From Nageia nagi (lineage: Eukaryota; Pinophyta): a stretch of DNA of 64,000 bases. The translations under genes and the position numbers were made by a program. The DNA lies in the NCBI GenBank assembly GCA_050084985.1, contig JBITNC010000001.1:48298001-48362000 (forward strand). Direction: 5' to 3'. Below are positions 21,762 to 34,287 of the stretch, one piece after another (position 1 is the first letter of the stretch; each line of letters opens with the position of its first letter). The notes beneath the pieces are model-generated. The model was not told the origin of the DNA and ran no database searches. It was given only the letters and a program-made list of their open reading frames with translations.

Positions 21762-22620
21762 TGAGAGAATTGGACTATAACATGAACAACTCTAAACTTC
21801 CAACATCACATGAATATATTAGCCACTAATAATAATAATAACCACTAATAATTACAAACCATATTATTTGTCTTTTTACAAATTTAAAAAATAACTCACT
21901 CAATGAATATATCTGCACTCCTATTTTTGAGGGAGATAAAAATAATATTAACACCTTGCACCCTTAAAAATAACTAAACAATATATAATTATCTCCCCTC
22001 CTTTATTTTATTAAATAATTAACTAAACTTCCAAAATATCAACACCCACCTTCAATCAACATTTGCCACTTGTTAACTATAGCAAGCATTTTGAAAAGTC
22101 AAGGGCAGGCTTTTTTTTTACTATATACACCATCCAAACTTCACATGATGTTTTTGAATATTTTTCATCAAGTGTATGCCACATCATCATTATGTTCCCA
22201 CTTACAAATTTCATCATCAAATTTTTTTTTAAAAAACTTCAAATTGCAATAACTTTTGCATATGGAGTCGGATTTCAATTCAATAAGAAGTTATGGAATC
22301 ATGGAGATGATATATTTGAAATGGTATCCATATTTTTCTAAGTTTATATGATCCAATTTTGGACCATTTTTAAAGCATTCCAACATTTAACAATAATGAA
22401 GAAGTTCAAACCTTTTTAACCACTCTAATATTTAACAATTATAGAGAAGGTCGAATCTTTTTAACTACTCCAATAATTAACAATTACAGAGAAGGTTAAA
22501 CCTTTTTAACCACTCCATAACTTGAAAATTATGGAGAAGGTTGAACTTTTTTAACCACTCCATTTCTTGGAAACCATGGAGAAGTTTGAACCTTTTTAGC
22601 CACTCCATTTATGAGAACTC
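21762..22620 (-). repeat. Probable 5' LTR of element B (right end uncertain)
   Basis: On the minus strand an LTR should end ...TTCTCTCA at 21762, directly before the primer site. The same ending (ATTCTCTCA) is found in the 3' LTR of C at 30772. The interior does not resemble the A-type LTRs. The outer edge could not be placed; a 45-bp tandem array lies within or beside it. Confidence 0.45.
22367..22612. repeat. 45-bp tandem repeat, about 5.5 units
   Basis: Units start at 22367, 22412, 22457, 22502, 22547 and 22592 with exact 45-bp spacing. Each holds TTTTTAACCACTC and GAGAAGGTT with a variable centre. Neighbouring units agree best with each other. Confidence 0.9.
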
Positions 22621-23214
22621 TTTAGCAAAGAATGTCAAGAGGAATAAATTTTTCATATTATCTTTTCAAACATGGATACAACTTCTTAACAAAGAAGCAA
22701 CATAACTTCATAAAATGGAAAAATAATCCATCAAATTATTTTTACATAAGATTTTTATATATTACTAATTTGCATCATTATTTAAGTTTTTGTAAACAAT
22801 GTAGAATACTTGATCATTGATTGCTTAATCCATACTATTACTATCATTTAATTTAAAGTAATTATTTAAATGTTAATAAAGATTAACTAGAACTTATATA
22901 TGTATATATATCTTTCCCACAAGGTTAACTTCATGAACAAAATGAAGGATTTGAATTCTTCTCACAGTAGTATGAAGCATTTATAACAAAGATTTATTAT
23001 AGCCACAATTATAATCATAATATACTTCCTTGCACACTAAACCATAAGAAAAAAAGGATTCAATGTTTATATAGACAACACTTAGTACAAATTTGTTATA
23101 AATATTTTTATTTATATAGTAGAAAGCAACTATATGTTGCTTATAACATTCTTTTGCTCGTAACTAATAACAACTAGTATATAGTACTTAACACAACATT
23201 CTACGATTGACTTA
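22613..23214. other. Unassigned AT-rich stretch
   Basis: I see no coding homology, LTR edge or repeat here. On the argument that C split D, it could be interior sequence of element D, but nothing in the bases proves it. Confidence 0.3.
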
Positions 23215-23724
23215 AGGATTTTCAAAAGGAGTAGCATTGAGATTAAAAGATTTTAAGTTTTCATGAAGTATAGAATAACACTCAATGAATATGTTATTCT
23301 TAGTTTGTAGATTATTTCGTTCTTCCATAAACAAATCAAAGTCATGCTTGCACACTACTCACTTCCTTTTAAACATATCACATTTGTGATTGGTAGCATA
23401 TAACTATTGGTGTAAAGAATGAATTCCATGCTCCAAGGAAGAGGGATTGGCCATAACTCCAAATGAGGATCCTTTCTTAGTGTTAGTTGGAGTAACATGA
23501 ACCAGAGCATTAGTCTAAAGATAGTGTGGAGTATTAAGTTGACCAAGGATTAGAGGATTAGGAGGAGCATAGATCAGAGGATTAGGAGGAGCATAGATCA
23601 GAGGATTAGGAGGAGCATTAGGTAAAATATTTAGCAGAGGATTAAGTGGAACATAATCATTTTCATAACCAAAATGTGTTGTATACTCTTCATAACCAAT
23701 ACGTGCTAGATGGCTACCTACCAT
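23215..23724 (-). pseudogene. Unrecognised frame with Pro-rich octapeptide repeat
   Basis: One minus-strand frame runs about 170 codons from 23724 to 23215 with three internal stops (TAG, TAG, TGA) and no frameshift. Near its start is an octapeptide APPNPLIY in three tandem copies, from a 24-bp DNA repeat at about 23550-23625. The C-terminal third is charged and may be helical (FMEERNNLQTKNN). TATAAATAG lies upstream on the same strand near 23770. I do not recognise the family. It stands where the gag of D would be expected, but shows no gag motif. It could also be a captured gene fragment. Confidence 0.4.
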
Positions 23725-24024
23725 GGCTAATTCATGTCTTTACATCCCAATTATGATCTCTATTTATAATTATTTGAATGAGGAATAGTAAACTCAATTA
23801 AAGTTGATGGTAAGGCCACCATAGATTTTTTATGAAAATAAAATCTTTATCACAAGCTATATCGATCTATTTCTAAGAATAAGGTGCATCCTCACACCAC
23901 ACATGTTTAAGCATTATTAATGCAAGTGGTAAGTTCATGACATAAATCTACATGAATTAATTACAAATTGATGATGGCATAAAAAATATCTCATCATTCA
24001 ATTAATATTTACCATATAGACTAT

Positions 24025-24470
24025 TGTAATGTATAATGCATTATTGTAGAGGTTATGTAATAATATTCTATGTAAGTTCACTAATACTTAAGGGTATCAT
24101 TTGATAACTTAAATATTTAAGTGAATATGATAATGTAACTTGTCCTTCACTCCATGTCATGAGCATGCCCCTTGGGTAAGAGGATGTGCATGTTATATTT
24201 TTGTACATTGGATAAAAGAGTGATCCAAAGAGGGATTTTGGCCTATAAATAGAAAGCTCCCTCTTGGTGATCACAAACCAATTTGTGGAGTAAATTTATG
24301 CTATAAGATAGTGTTTAGGAGAAAAGTGTAGGAGGATTGTAAGAGTTCATATTTGTTAAGAAAAGAGATCTAGTTATGGATGTACTCCTAGTTGGAGGAA
24401 CCACTTACATCTTATGTTATCTTTGTGAGATTACTTTGTGAGTTTATTAGATGTGTATTGTGAGTTTATT
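24025..24470 (+). repeat. 5' LTR of element C, 3' end lost
   Basis: It begins TGTAATG (three bases shorter than relatives) and matches A and the C 3' LTR, including the TATA box at 24244-24251. Similarity stops near 24470, before the expected CA end and primer site. Confidence 0.85.
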
Positions 24471-26880
24471 AGAAGCTCATCTTCATCTCAAAGGTTCTTC
24501 ATCCTTCATCCTTCTTCATCAATTTTTGAGTTTTATGTTTCTTATTTGAGGTAAACACAAGATAAGGCATAATTCTTTCCTTCTTGATTTTTTTATTTTT
24601 AATTATTTCATTGTGATACTAACATATTTTATGAATATATGTTAGTTCATTTTAAAAAAAAAATTATGCTTAAAATGGTGCAATTTTTTTAACCTTTTTA
24701 GTTGCAATTTTTTTTATTGCTTAGCATATTGCTAATTTTTTTTTTTAAATGTTAATTTACAAAAATTGCATTTTGTTTCCAATAATATGTTTTTAAGAAA
24801 TAATTTTTCCTAGCTCAAAAATAAAAAAAAAAGGAGAATATTGCATTTGACAATGTTATAGAGTATTTGTTTCCAAACTATTAACCCATTCCTTTTTATA
24901 TACAAGTCTTTTTTTTAATACAATATATTTTAGAATGTATTATATTTAAAAAAAAAAAGGAAAGTTGCATTTCCTTTACATTATATATATACTTTCCAAA
25001 AATAAAAAAAACAAGGGAGGTGTGTACAAAATATTTTTACAAATCTTTTCCTTCATAATTTTGTTTTGGGTGAAGGTATTGGCTGGCAAAATCCCTCACT
25101 CCCCTTATCGTGCCTTTCAAATGAAAGAAAACTTATGACCTATTGGAAATGCCCTAGTGGCTATTAAAAAAAAAGGACCCTCATAGCCTATTGGAAACAC
25201 CCTCTTAGCTCGCCACTTGGTCTTCTTTGCAGCATAGCTCCTCCTCCTACACCTTCATCATATAGTGCGATCCTTTTGGTTGATGGTGGCCCTCTCCTCC
25301 AAGATCCTCCTCTTCTCTATGCTTGGTAGATATAATGGTAGACCTCTCATCCTCATTTTCCTCCTTATGCCATCAACCTTCACTCCCAAGCGAAGCCCCC
25401 TAATCACCTCTAACACTGCTATTTATGTCTAGTATTGTGTTCATTCAATGGGTGTAGAATAGGTGTACACATGGCCCCTTAGTAAGAGTGTACCATAGTG
25501 CATGTTATGGGGTGTCCTTTGAAAGTTAACACATTCAAATTTCAAACAAGGGTGAGAGACCTACTCTCCCAACCAATGACATAATCCCACACATGACCTC
25601 CGTCCACTGTTCCTCACCACCCTATCCTCCCATACACATTACCTTGGCCAGCCCATTCCCCTCCATTATTCCTACACACTTGTCATTAGCACTATGAACA
25701 ACTCCCACCTCTCATTTTTTTTCTTCCTTAAATTTTTTTTTGGTGGGTGTCATCATTTTTTTTCTTCTTTGCTTGGTAAACAAGTTTATTATGATGAGCT
25801 TCTTAAATTCGTGGAGTATGAAAATAAACAACCTTAAAAGTTTTGCATTTACTTGAAGTATGGGTATCCATCTTCAATTTTTTAAGACTTGTGTCCTTTT
25901 CTTTTAAATGCTTGAGTCAATATTTTCTTTACATGGAGTGTTTAAGGTAGAACTACATTAAATATATTTGACTTTTCTCTCAAGTGCTAGTAAGAGCATA
26001 ATTGCCTATTAAACACTTATCTAAATTGAGAAAATTATGAAGTGAATATTTTTATAAATAAATAATTTTAGGCATTAATGCTGCATAGTTAAAAGAGATT
26101 TTTTTTTCAACTATATTCTAAAAGTAAATTTTTAACTTAGATATTTTTGAAGGTAATTGTTTAAATTTTTTTAGAGGCAATTTTTTTTTCTTTACTTTGA
26201 ATTACAATCTTGCCTTGGATAAATTTTTAGCAATCTTATGCAATCTTTTAGCATTAAAATTACAAAATATGATAGTGGCAATTTTACCTTCAAAATTACT
26301 TGTGATAAAATATGCATTTTTAGTAAGCATTTATTGAAAGGATCATTTTTCGAAGTAAAAAGGGGGATATCTATAAGCCTCTTACTTAAATTTTTTCTTG
26401 ATCCTCTATGCATATTTATCTCTTAGAACCTTTTTTTTTTTTTGCTTTTGTAAATGATGCATGCTTAAGACTTAATTTTTAAGTTAATGATGCATGCTTA
26501 GGACTTAATTTTTTAAGATGCATGCTTATGACTTAAAAAGATGCATGTTGAGTATTTATTTTTTATGCAAAGTTAACCTATGCAAATTTATGAAATTAAT
26601 ATATGTTTATGCTTAACTATTTATTCTTTTTTCATGCAAGAGTGTACTTAGGCAAAATTAAGAATGATGTAAAAGATGTTCTTTAGGGGTTGGTAAATAA
26701 AACCCATTGGACACTTAGGTTTCAATTTTTAAATGGATGATATTTTACTTATGCTCTTTACTTCATGTTTTACTTTTTGTTTTATTTACTTATGCAAATA
26801 AAAACATAAATATTGATATGAGCAACCACCTAAAATAAACACATCTACACGTACATTTCATAACATGATTTGTTTGGGGA
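24471..26880 (+). other. Leader of element C
   Basis: Homologous to the leader of A, with a donor-like GAG/GTAAAC at 24548-24553 and a GC-richer block at about 25080-25720. It ends abruptly at GGGGAGCC/AACTT, where A continues its leader, so a deletion joins leader directly to mid-gag. Confidence 0.75.
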
Positions 26881-27460
26881 GCCAACTTATTTCTTGTGAG
26901 TACAATTGGATTAATAATGAGTTCATAGTCTTCATCCTTCTTCAAAACCTTTCTTCAAAGTTTGAAAACTTTATGATGGTTATGCAAATAAGGCTTGATA
27001 ATGAATAAGAAGTCTTTTCCCTTAAGAACCTTTCTAGGCTCCTTTTGAAGTATGAAGAAACTCTTAACAAAAAAGTGTTGATTTTTTCTTCTAAGGATAA
27101 TAACATTGCTTTTGGAACAACTAAAACTTATTTTAAAAAGAATTTCAACCATCAAAAGAAATCTTATCCTTCTTCCTCTAAAAAGTTTGAGAAAAGAGGT
27201 AATGGCTATAATAGTAATAGGAATAATGGTAATAATGGTAACAACAAAAATAACAATAATAGTAGCAAAAATAATGAGAATAACAACCACTTCAAGTAAA
27301 GAGATGGAAAAGGTAAAGTAAACAATTCATATCCTAAGAAAAAGTTTGATGGTTATTGAAACTATTATGGCATATAAGGTCACATAGAAATTGATTGCTT
27401 CAAAAAGAAAAGAAAAGAACAAAGGTAATAGAAATGCAAAGAATTTCAAAGAAAAGAAAA
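26881..27460 (+). pseudogene. Element C gag, C-terminal half
   Basis: It aligns with A from about 8950: an Asn-rich basic nucleocapsid part (frame 27045-27296, SNRNNGNNGNN) followed by a knuckle in which the first Cys codon is TGA, the second is Tyr, and His and last Cys remain (GHIEIDC). The N-terminal half of gag is deleted. Confidence 0.8.
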
Positions 27461-27474
27461 ATATTCAAGTTGGT

Positions 27475-27735
27475 TTTACGATAGCACTTTACTCCATATC
27501 TCATACTTTTTCATCTGATTGAATTGTTGACTCTAATTGCACTAATCACTTATGCTTTGAAAAGAAAAAGTTTAAGAACTTTTAAAAGTATAGAAAAGAT
27601 GTGGTTGTGATAGATGATAATTCTACACTCGAAGTCTAAAGAATTGGGAGTGTTTTGATTCATAAAAAAGTTCTTAAAAATATGTTTTATGTTCTTAAGC
27701 TTAGGATGAACCTTCTCTCTATGATCTAAGTTACT
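27475..27735 (+). pseudogene. Element C protease with DSN for DSG
   Basis: VDSNCTNHLCFEKKKF matches A's altered active site base for base. The end of the domain runs to VLKLRMNLLSM, then joins directly to the integrase tail (KCIFLGYDSQHRGYRLYSSS), skipping the integrase core. The site near 27691-27705 is the empty-site counterpart of the element 2 insertion. Confidence 0.8.
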
Positions 27736-28800
27736 GAAAAATGCATCTTTTTGGGTTATGATAGTCAACATAGAGGTTATAGGCTCTACTCTTCATCTGA
27801 TAAAGTCATGTTTATTTCAAGGGATGTAAATTTCAATGAACTTCCTAAATAATCTACTTCTAATAAGGATGTTGATGATCTAGATGATTCTTCAGTTGCA
27901 CCTAGCTAGTTAGATTTTGATTTAGATAAGTCACTTCGAAAACAAAACTCTACAACTCAAAGGGTAACAAGGAGCATGACCTTGAACAAATATTTATTTA
28001 CTAAGATTGATAACAAGAATGAGCCCTCAACCTTCAAAAAAACTTCTAAGCACGAGTGCTAGATGGAAGCCATGAAAGTGGAGTATGAGATGCTTATAAA
28101 AAATGAAATTTGGAATTTGGCTTCTTATCCCAATGAGAAGAATATGATTGGCAATAAATGAATCTACAAGGTCAAGTCCAATTCAATTAAGGATATTGAG
28201 AAATATAAAGTAAGGTTAGTAACCAAAGGTTTTGCTTAAAAATATAGTGTAGATTATGAGGAAACCTTTGTTTATGTGGCAAAGATGCCTACTATAAGAA
28301 TTATCCTTACTCTTTCTACAGCTCAAGGATAGAAATTTTTTTAACTTAACGTTAAGAGTGCATTTCTCAATGGTGACTTAGATGTGGAAATCTTCATATA
28401 TCAACTAAAAAGGTTCATTATGGACGGTAAAGAGTCCTTTGTATGCAAGCTAAAGAAATCATTATATGGACTTAAATAACCACCTAGAGTGTGGTATAGA
28501 AAGGTTTTAAAGTATTTTGTAGATATTGGTTTCTTCAAATATTTTTATGACTTTGATTTATATGTGCTCATTCAGGGAAAAGATGTGGTCTTGATTCTCC
28601 TTTATGTGGATGATCTTCTGATAACTAGAAATAATGATAAAATTATTTAAGAGTGCATATCTAAACTTAAAGTAATATTTGAAATGATTAATCTTAGTCT
28701 TTTGCACTACTATCTTGGAATGCAAGTGTATCAATACCAAGATTGTACTTATCTTAGTTAATCTAAATATATATCAAATATTTTGTAGAAGTTTGGAATG
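27736..28800 (+). pseudogene. Element C integrase tail and reverse transcriptase
   Basis: Homologous to A at 15975-17050. The RT active site YVDD is encoded at 28603-28614. Numerous stops, for example within KSLYGLKXPPRVWYRK, and a frameshift near 28190. Non-functional. Confidence 0.85.
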
Positions 28801-28859
28801 GAAGAATGTAGATATGCTACGATCCTAGTCTCTCTTAGAATCACTATTTCTCTAAGCTC

Positions 28860-29470
28860 CAACTCTTAGTTAGTTAATGCTACAACTTACAAGTAATTAA
28901 TTGGTAGTCTTTTGTATTTGACTATATCCAAACTAGATATTGCCTTTATAATGAATTTGATAGCATAATTCATGCAAAAATCATATGTTGAGCACCTCAA
29001 TGTTGTTAAGTAAATTTTGAGGTATGTTGCAAGGACTAAAGATCTTGCTCTCAAGTATTCTAAGTTACCCTTGTTTGTTCTCTTTGGATTTTTAGATTTT
29101 GATTATGGAGGAGATAGAGATGATAACAAATCAACCTCTACATATGTTTTTAGCATTAGTTTAGGTGCTATCTCTTGAGCTTCTAAGAAATAACCTATTA
29201 TTTCTCTTTGTACCATAGAAGTTAAATACCATGCCATGTTTATTGTAGCCTAGGAAGCCATTTAGCTAAGGCATATTTTGAAAGAAATTAGGTATGAGCA
29301 AGTTGGTTCATCTTTGATTTCTTTAAATAATCAATCGATTATTTCTTTGGCTAAGAATTCTATGTTCTATCAGAAAATAAAACATATAAAAATCTATACC
29401 CATTTTATCAAGAAAAAGGTTCTTGATGGCATCATACACCTAGAGGGGCACCTTAAACTCTGCTAATTTA
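28860..29470 (+). pseudogene. Element C RNase H
   Basis: Homologous to A at 17100-17741, with TIEVKYHAM for the EAEY motif, then NNQSIISLAKNSMF (first Asp lost) and KHIKIYTHFIKKKVLDG. Frame changes and stops throughout. Confidence 0.82.
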
Positions 29471-30263
29471 TTCATCAAGCCCCTCTTGAAAGCTTATTTT
29501 TGTAAGCTTAGAGATGATATCAGGTTGGTGAAGTTGCCCTTAAAGGGGAGTGAAGTTTGAATTATTGTGTTGAATTCATTTTTGTGATGACAACTTCACC
29601 TCGTGGAGTATTTTGTGTTGTATAGTGTTGACTTTATTGTACACCTTCATGGTAAGTTTGCTCTGCATGAGGAACTTGTTGTATAAAATTTTAAAAGCAA
29701 AAAGATTGGTTAATATAGCATTGTTCAATTATCTATATGTGAGGAACTCTTATGTGTTTTTTAGCACTATTTAGTTATCCATATGTGAGAAACTCATATG
29801 TGCATGCTCTATTTTGTAATGATAATCAACACATATTTTATATACAATAGGTGACTATGAGTTTTTGGCATAGAATCTTCATGATGACTTATAATGCACC
29901 ATTGATTAGTTCATGATGGCATTTGTGTGATTCGTCTATCCTTATTGATATGAATATGTTGCATCTAACTGATCTTGTTATTTGAGTTGCTTATGACCTA
30001 CAGGTTCCTTTGAGATTTTAGGTTACTTATTTCAAATATGCAAGCTCTTAGAGACTTTTCATGACTTCCAGTTGGATGACTACTTTATGTATATTAAAAT
30101 TAGTTATGGTTAATGATTGTATTTGGCAAAGTAGTGAGTTTCAAAATAGATCTTTCTTGCTTCATAAATATGTAAAATGTTCTTATCTCCATTGTATCTA
30201 TTTGGAAAACTTTATTATTTTCTCTCTTCCTTCTCTTTTATTTTCCCTATCCCAATATTGCAT
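29471..30263 (+). other. 3' untranslated part of element C
   Basis: Aligns with A at 17742-18601 but carries a single copy of the 109-bp unit. Confidence 0.75.
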
Positions 30264-30273
30264 TAAGGGAGAG
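30264..30273 (+). other. Polypurine tract of element C
   Basis: AAGGGAGAG precedes the 3' LTR. Confidence 0.8.
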
Positions 30274-30772
30274 TGTTAGAATGTAAAATGCATTATTGTA
30301 AAGGTTACGTAATAATATTTTATATAAGTTTACTAATACTTAAGGGTATCATTTGATACCTTAAGTATTTAAGTGAATATGATAATGTAACTTATCCTTC
30401 ACTCCATATCATGAGCATGCCCCTTGGGTAAAAGGATGTGCATGTCATGCTTTTGTACATTGGATAAAAAAGTGATACAAAGAGGAATTTTGGCTTATAA
30501 ATAGAAGGCTCTCTCTTTATGATCACACACCAATTTTTGGAGTAAAGTTATGCTATAGAATGGTGTTTAAAAGAAAAGTATAGGAGGATTGTAAGAGTTT
30601 ATATTTGTTAAAAATGGAGATCTAGTTAGTGGATGTACTCCTAGTTGGAGGAACCACTTACATCTTGTGTTATCTTTGTGAGATTGCTTTGTGAGTTTAT
30701 TAAATATGTATTTTGAGCTTTCATGTGATCTTTGAAGTTTAAATTTATTTAGTTTATACTTCAATTCTCTCA
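30274..30772 (+). repeat. 3' LTR of element C
   Basis: 499 bp, TGTTAGAATG to AATTCTCTCA, TATA box at 30496-30503. The last 40 bases differ from A and end like the B LTR. Confidence 0.85.
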
Positions 30773-33743
30773 TATACAAGATAACGAAGTCTCGATATTC
30801 TCTTAAAAGATAAGACTATCATAGCATGATATATTATGTTATCATTAACCAAATTATAAACTAATAACAATATTAAGTTAAGAATTATAAATTATACATC
30901 ATAAGCCATAAAATATGAACTTGCTTATGCCATAATCAAGCCTTATACCATATAATATTAACTTGACTATACATTAGTCAAGATTTACAATTCATAAATC
31001 TATTAATTCATTAAAAGTGAAATGGGCATCCATCAATAAACATGTTGATAAACATTTATTATCAACAATATTATAGCTGAATAGATAAAGAATATCTATT
31101 AATAAGCATGTTGTTATAGTAACAAAATATCGAATTTCTCAACAATATGGTATTAATCCTTAAATAAGGATATAAACTTCCTAAGAAGGAAGTACCAAGG
31201 TGAAAAATATTAAGTTTTTACTCTTGAAAATATAATTATACTTTTACCAAGTATAAAACCAATAAAATAAAATATCATATAACCAATGTGTGATATTGAA
31301 ATGCATAAGTTAAAGCTTAAAGTAATTAACTTTGGTGTTATTAACATAATTTATTTAATAGAGTAAAAATAGTACTTAATACCCATATAATTGTTACAAA
31401 AAATTAGTAACATCCTTTAAATATAACAACTTATGCCTTTATAGTCATAATATTTATTTTATCCATAACCATAGATGTTTGGAAACAAAAACAAAAAAAT
31501 TCTTTAAAAAAAAATGCGTGCTTTAAAAAAGTATCAATTTTATACTTCAAAAAGAAGAGGTCATCATGAAAAAATATTTTGCTTTTACTGTTTGAATGAA
31601 TAGTCATGTGGAAAATAAAAAACCCATATGCACTAAACATAAGGTAGGGAACATATATAAATATATATTTTTACTTTTAGCTTAAGGTGTAGCTTTATTA
31701 TGGAGCTACACCTCAAGGCTATGAGAAATATAGATGGTGGGCCATAATAAGTGGAACCCACAATAAATTTTTATCAATATATGCAATCGATTTTACTCCA
31801 TATTGCTCACATAGAAGAATTATTGTTTTACCTCTTCTTATCGAAAAATTAATAAATATGTGCAATAATTTTATTAATATTTCTCACAAAAAATTAATTA
31901 TTGCTTTACCTCTCCATAAATATCTCTCCCTTTATTTTTAAAAATAATTGTCCATTTTGTGAAACATAATATGAGAATAATTATTGTTATTTTAAAATAA
32001 TAACACCCACAAATAACATCCATAAATAAGAGTTATGATCTCCCTTAATTTAAAAAATAATATAGGAACAATTTTCTCAACACCCAAAAAATATTTATCC
32101 ATAAATATTCTTCTTTCAAAATTTTATTTATTATTTTTTGTATAACACCCAAAAAAACTTTATTTATAAATATTTATTATTTTTTTTATCCAAACATTAT
32201 TTATACATAAATAGTCTGCTCTCAATTTGTAAAATAATAACAACCAAGAAATATTTATCCATACATAAATATTGCTCTTTTCCCTTATTTAAAAAATAAC
32301 TCCTCTAAAAATTGTAAACACTTATGTGTATTAATAAATTTCATTACTAAGTTTATTGATTTTGCAAGGAATAATAAAAAAAAAAAAAAGTGAAACCATA
32401 TAATAAATAAGGTATACTTGTCACCAAAGTAAGATGAAGTAAAGAAAACATTTACTATCTATCCACCATCCAACCACTCTTTAGAAAAAATTAAAAAAAT
32501 GCACTATTTCATCAAATGCATTAAACATGAGAGGAAAAACATGGATAAAATAAGAAATTAAATTAATAGATCAACAAAGCAGTTGAAACGAGGTATTAAA
32601 AAAATTAAATATGCCTAACTACAAACCACAGTCTAACCCAAGATCAAACATAGTTTAAATAACCTCAAATCTCCTATGGAAAATAAACCCTAACATGTGC
32701 AAAAGAGGAGGGGAAAAAAATTATAGTTGAGTTATTTTTTTATTTTGAGGGAGTGGCTAGAGTGGCCTGCAGGAAAGTCACACACCTAGTAGAGGCGACA
32801 ACCCTCCCTTGGGCGCTCGCATGCCCAACACAAATGATGATCCCTTTGTGGGCTCACACGCCCTATAAGGGAGGTGACCCAACTAGGGCTCATGCGCCCT
32901 TCATGGGCAATGGCGCTGCTAGGGTTTGCACGCTTGGCTCTGGTGGTGACCCCTCTGGGGCTCGCACACCTTCTCTGCGATGACCCAATTTTTTTAAATA
33001 AAAAATTTTATTTATAAAAAATATAGATATATATTTTTTTTTAATAATTGTTTTAAATATTAATATATAAGACTATATATATATACATATACACATAAAA
33101 AGTTGTACCAAAGTTTTGTATATTGATAAAAAAATGCACAAATATTTACAAGGTTTTCCTTCTTGTAAAAATAATATATTATCATCATATATGTAATTTT
33201 CATAAGAAAATAACAATAGTAAATAGTCAACAATTTTTATAAAAGTTCAAATTGTAAAAACTTTGCAACTTTTCACAAAAAAATTAACATATTGTTATAT
33301 AAGTAAATTAGTTAGATTATAAAGTAAATAAGAAAATTTGCAACTTGTAAAAATACGTGCAAAACTTTACAAAATTAACTAATATAGTAAATAATGTTAT
33401 AAACTAACATATATAACCACTTATAAAATTGCATACTAACCCTTTTAACAAAAAAGAAAATCTCTTAAAATAAAAGAAAATACTAGCAAGAACATGGTTA
33501 AGAAGTATTAACATTCTTAAATTGTAAACTATTCTTACATTAAGAAGTTATTTAACACATATATAAGCTCAAAGTTTAAACTTAACAAAAAATAGCTTGT
33601 GTAAGAAATAACAAAAGCTTAAAAGAGCTAACTTTTAGCAAAAATAATTGCAAAAAAAAACTTACAAAATGTAAAAGAATGAGGAGAAGATTTAAACATA
33701 AGATGATTTTACCTCATAAGATGAATGGAAGATCTCCAAGGGT
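30773..33743 (-). other. Probable leader of element D
   Basis: Read from the primer site at 33755 leftward, this AT-rich stretch has the same plan as the leaders of A, B and C: a donor-like GAG/GTAAAA at 33712, then AT-rich sequence, then a GC-richer island. I find no coding homology. Assignment of the far end (30773-31700) to D is by position only. Confidence 0.5.
32740..32990. other. GC-rich repeated island in leader D
   Basis: About 250 bases of GC-rich sequence with a degenerate repeat of GGGCTCACACGCCC-type words, spaced about 35-50 bases, surrounded by very AT-rich DNA. An open frame of 76 codons (32753-32980) simply reads through the repeats and shows no known domain. Confidence 0.6.
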
Positions 33744-33755
33744 GCTCGGATACCA
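33744..33755 (-). other. Primer-binding site of element D
   Basis: TGGTATCCGAGC on the minus strand, one substitution from the initiator-Met tRNA complement, two bases inside the LTR edge. Confidence 0.8.
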
Positions 33756-33757
33756 AA

Positions 33758-34287
33758 TGAAGGAGATGAAGTAGATCTTTATCTCCACCCAAGATCACCT
33801 TGAATGGAATCTTCCATTAATCTTAAAAAAAATATAGATCATTCACAAGATAACATAATCATATATAGTGGTTCCTCCCAGAGGAGTACATCCACTTGAA
33901 TCATTTTTAATTTCTATTTCTTAAGAGCTCTGACTCTCTTTACAAATTTTCAAGCATTCTTCTACAAGAATTCTCCTATACAATTCGTACAAATGCATTC
34001 CTACAACTCTACAAAACTAGCATTTTCATGCTTCTCCAAAGTGTATATTCCAACAAGCCCATACCCTTTATTTATAAGTGAAAACTTCACCTTAACTCAC
34101 CTTTTAACTCAAAGTTTACATGGAGTTAGTATAGACAAGTGTCATGCTAGGATGAATTCAAAATCTTCTAGTATTTTATCACTTTTAGGTATTTGATAAT
34201 AAAATAGGGAATTACATAAAAAGATTATTAATACTTAGATACATCATAAAGTCTAACTTACACAATAATATATTATATATTCTAACA
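33758..34287 (-). repeat. 5' LTR of element D
   Basis: 530 bp on the minus strand, TGTTAGAATA to ATCTCCTTCA. It is a distant relative of the A LTR, with the shared block GTGGATGTACTCCT and a TATA box (TATAAATA) at 34069-34076. The 3' partner is not in the window or is not recognisable. Confidence 0.8.

Larger units (their letters stand above)
24025..30772 (+). mobile_element. Element C: defective copia of the A family
   Basis: C has two A-type LTRs, a leader, part of gag, a protease, RT, RNase H, a 3' part and a polypurine tract. Compared with A it lacks the LTR end plus primer site (near 24470), the leader end plus the first half of gag (junction near 26881) and the pre-integrase and integrase core (junction near 27725-27735). 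It also has many stops. No clean target duplication is visible. The surrounding minus-strand element D appears to be its host. Confidence 0.85.

Noticed and set aside
22367-22612. CRISPR-like array
   Set aside because: Units are contiguous with no unique spacers, and the context is a plant retroelement.
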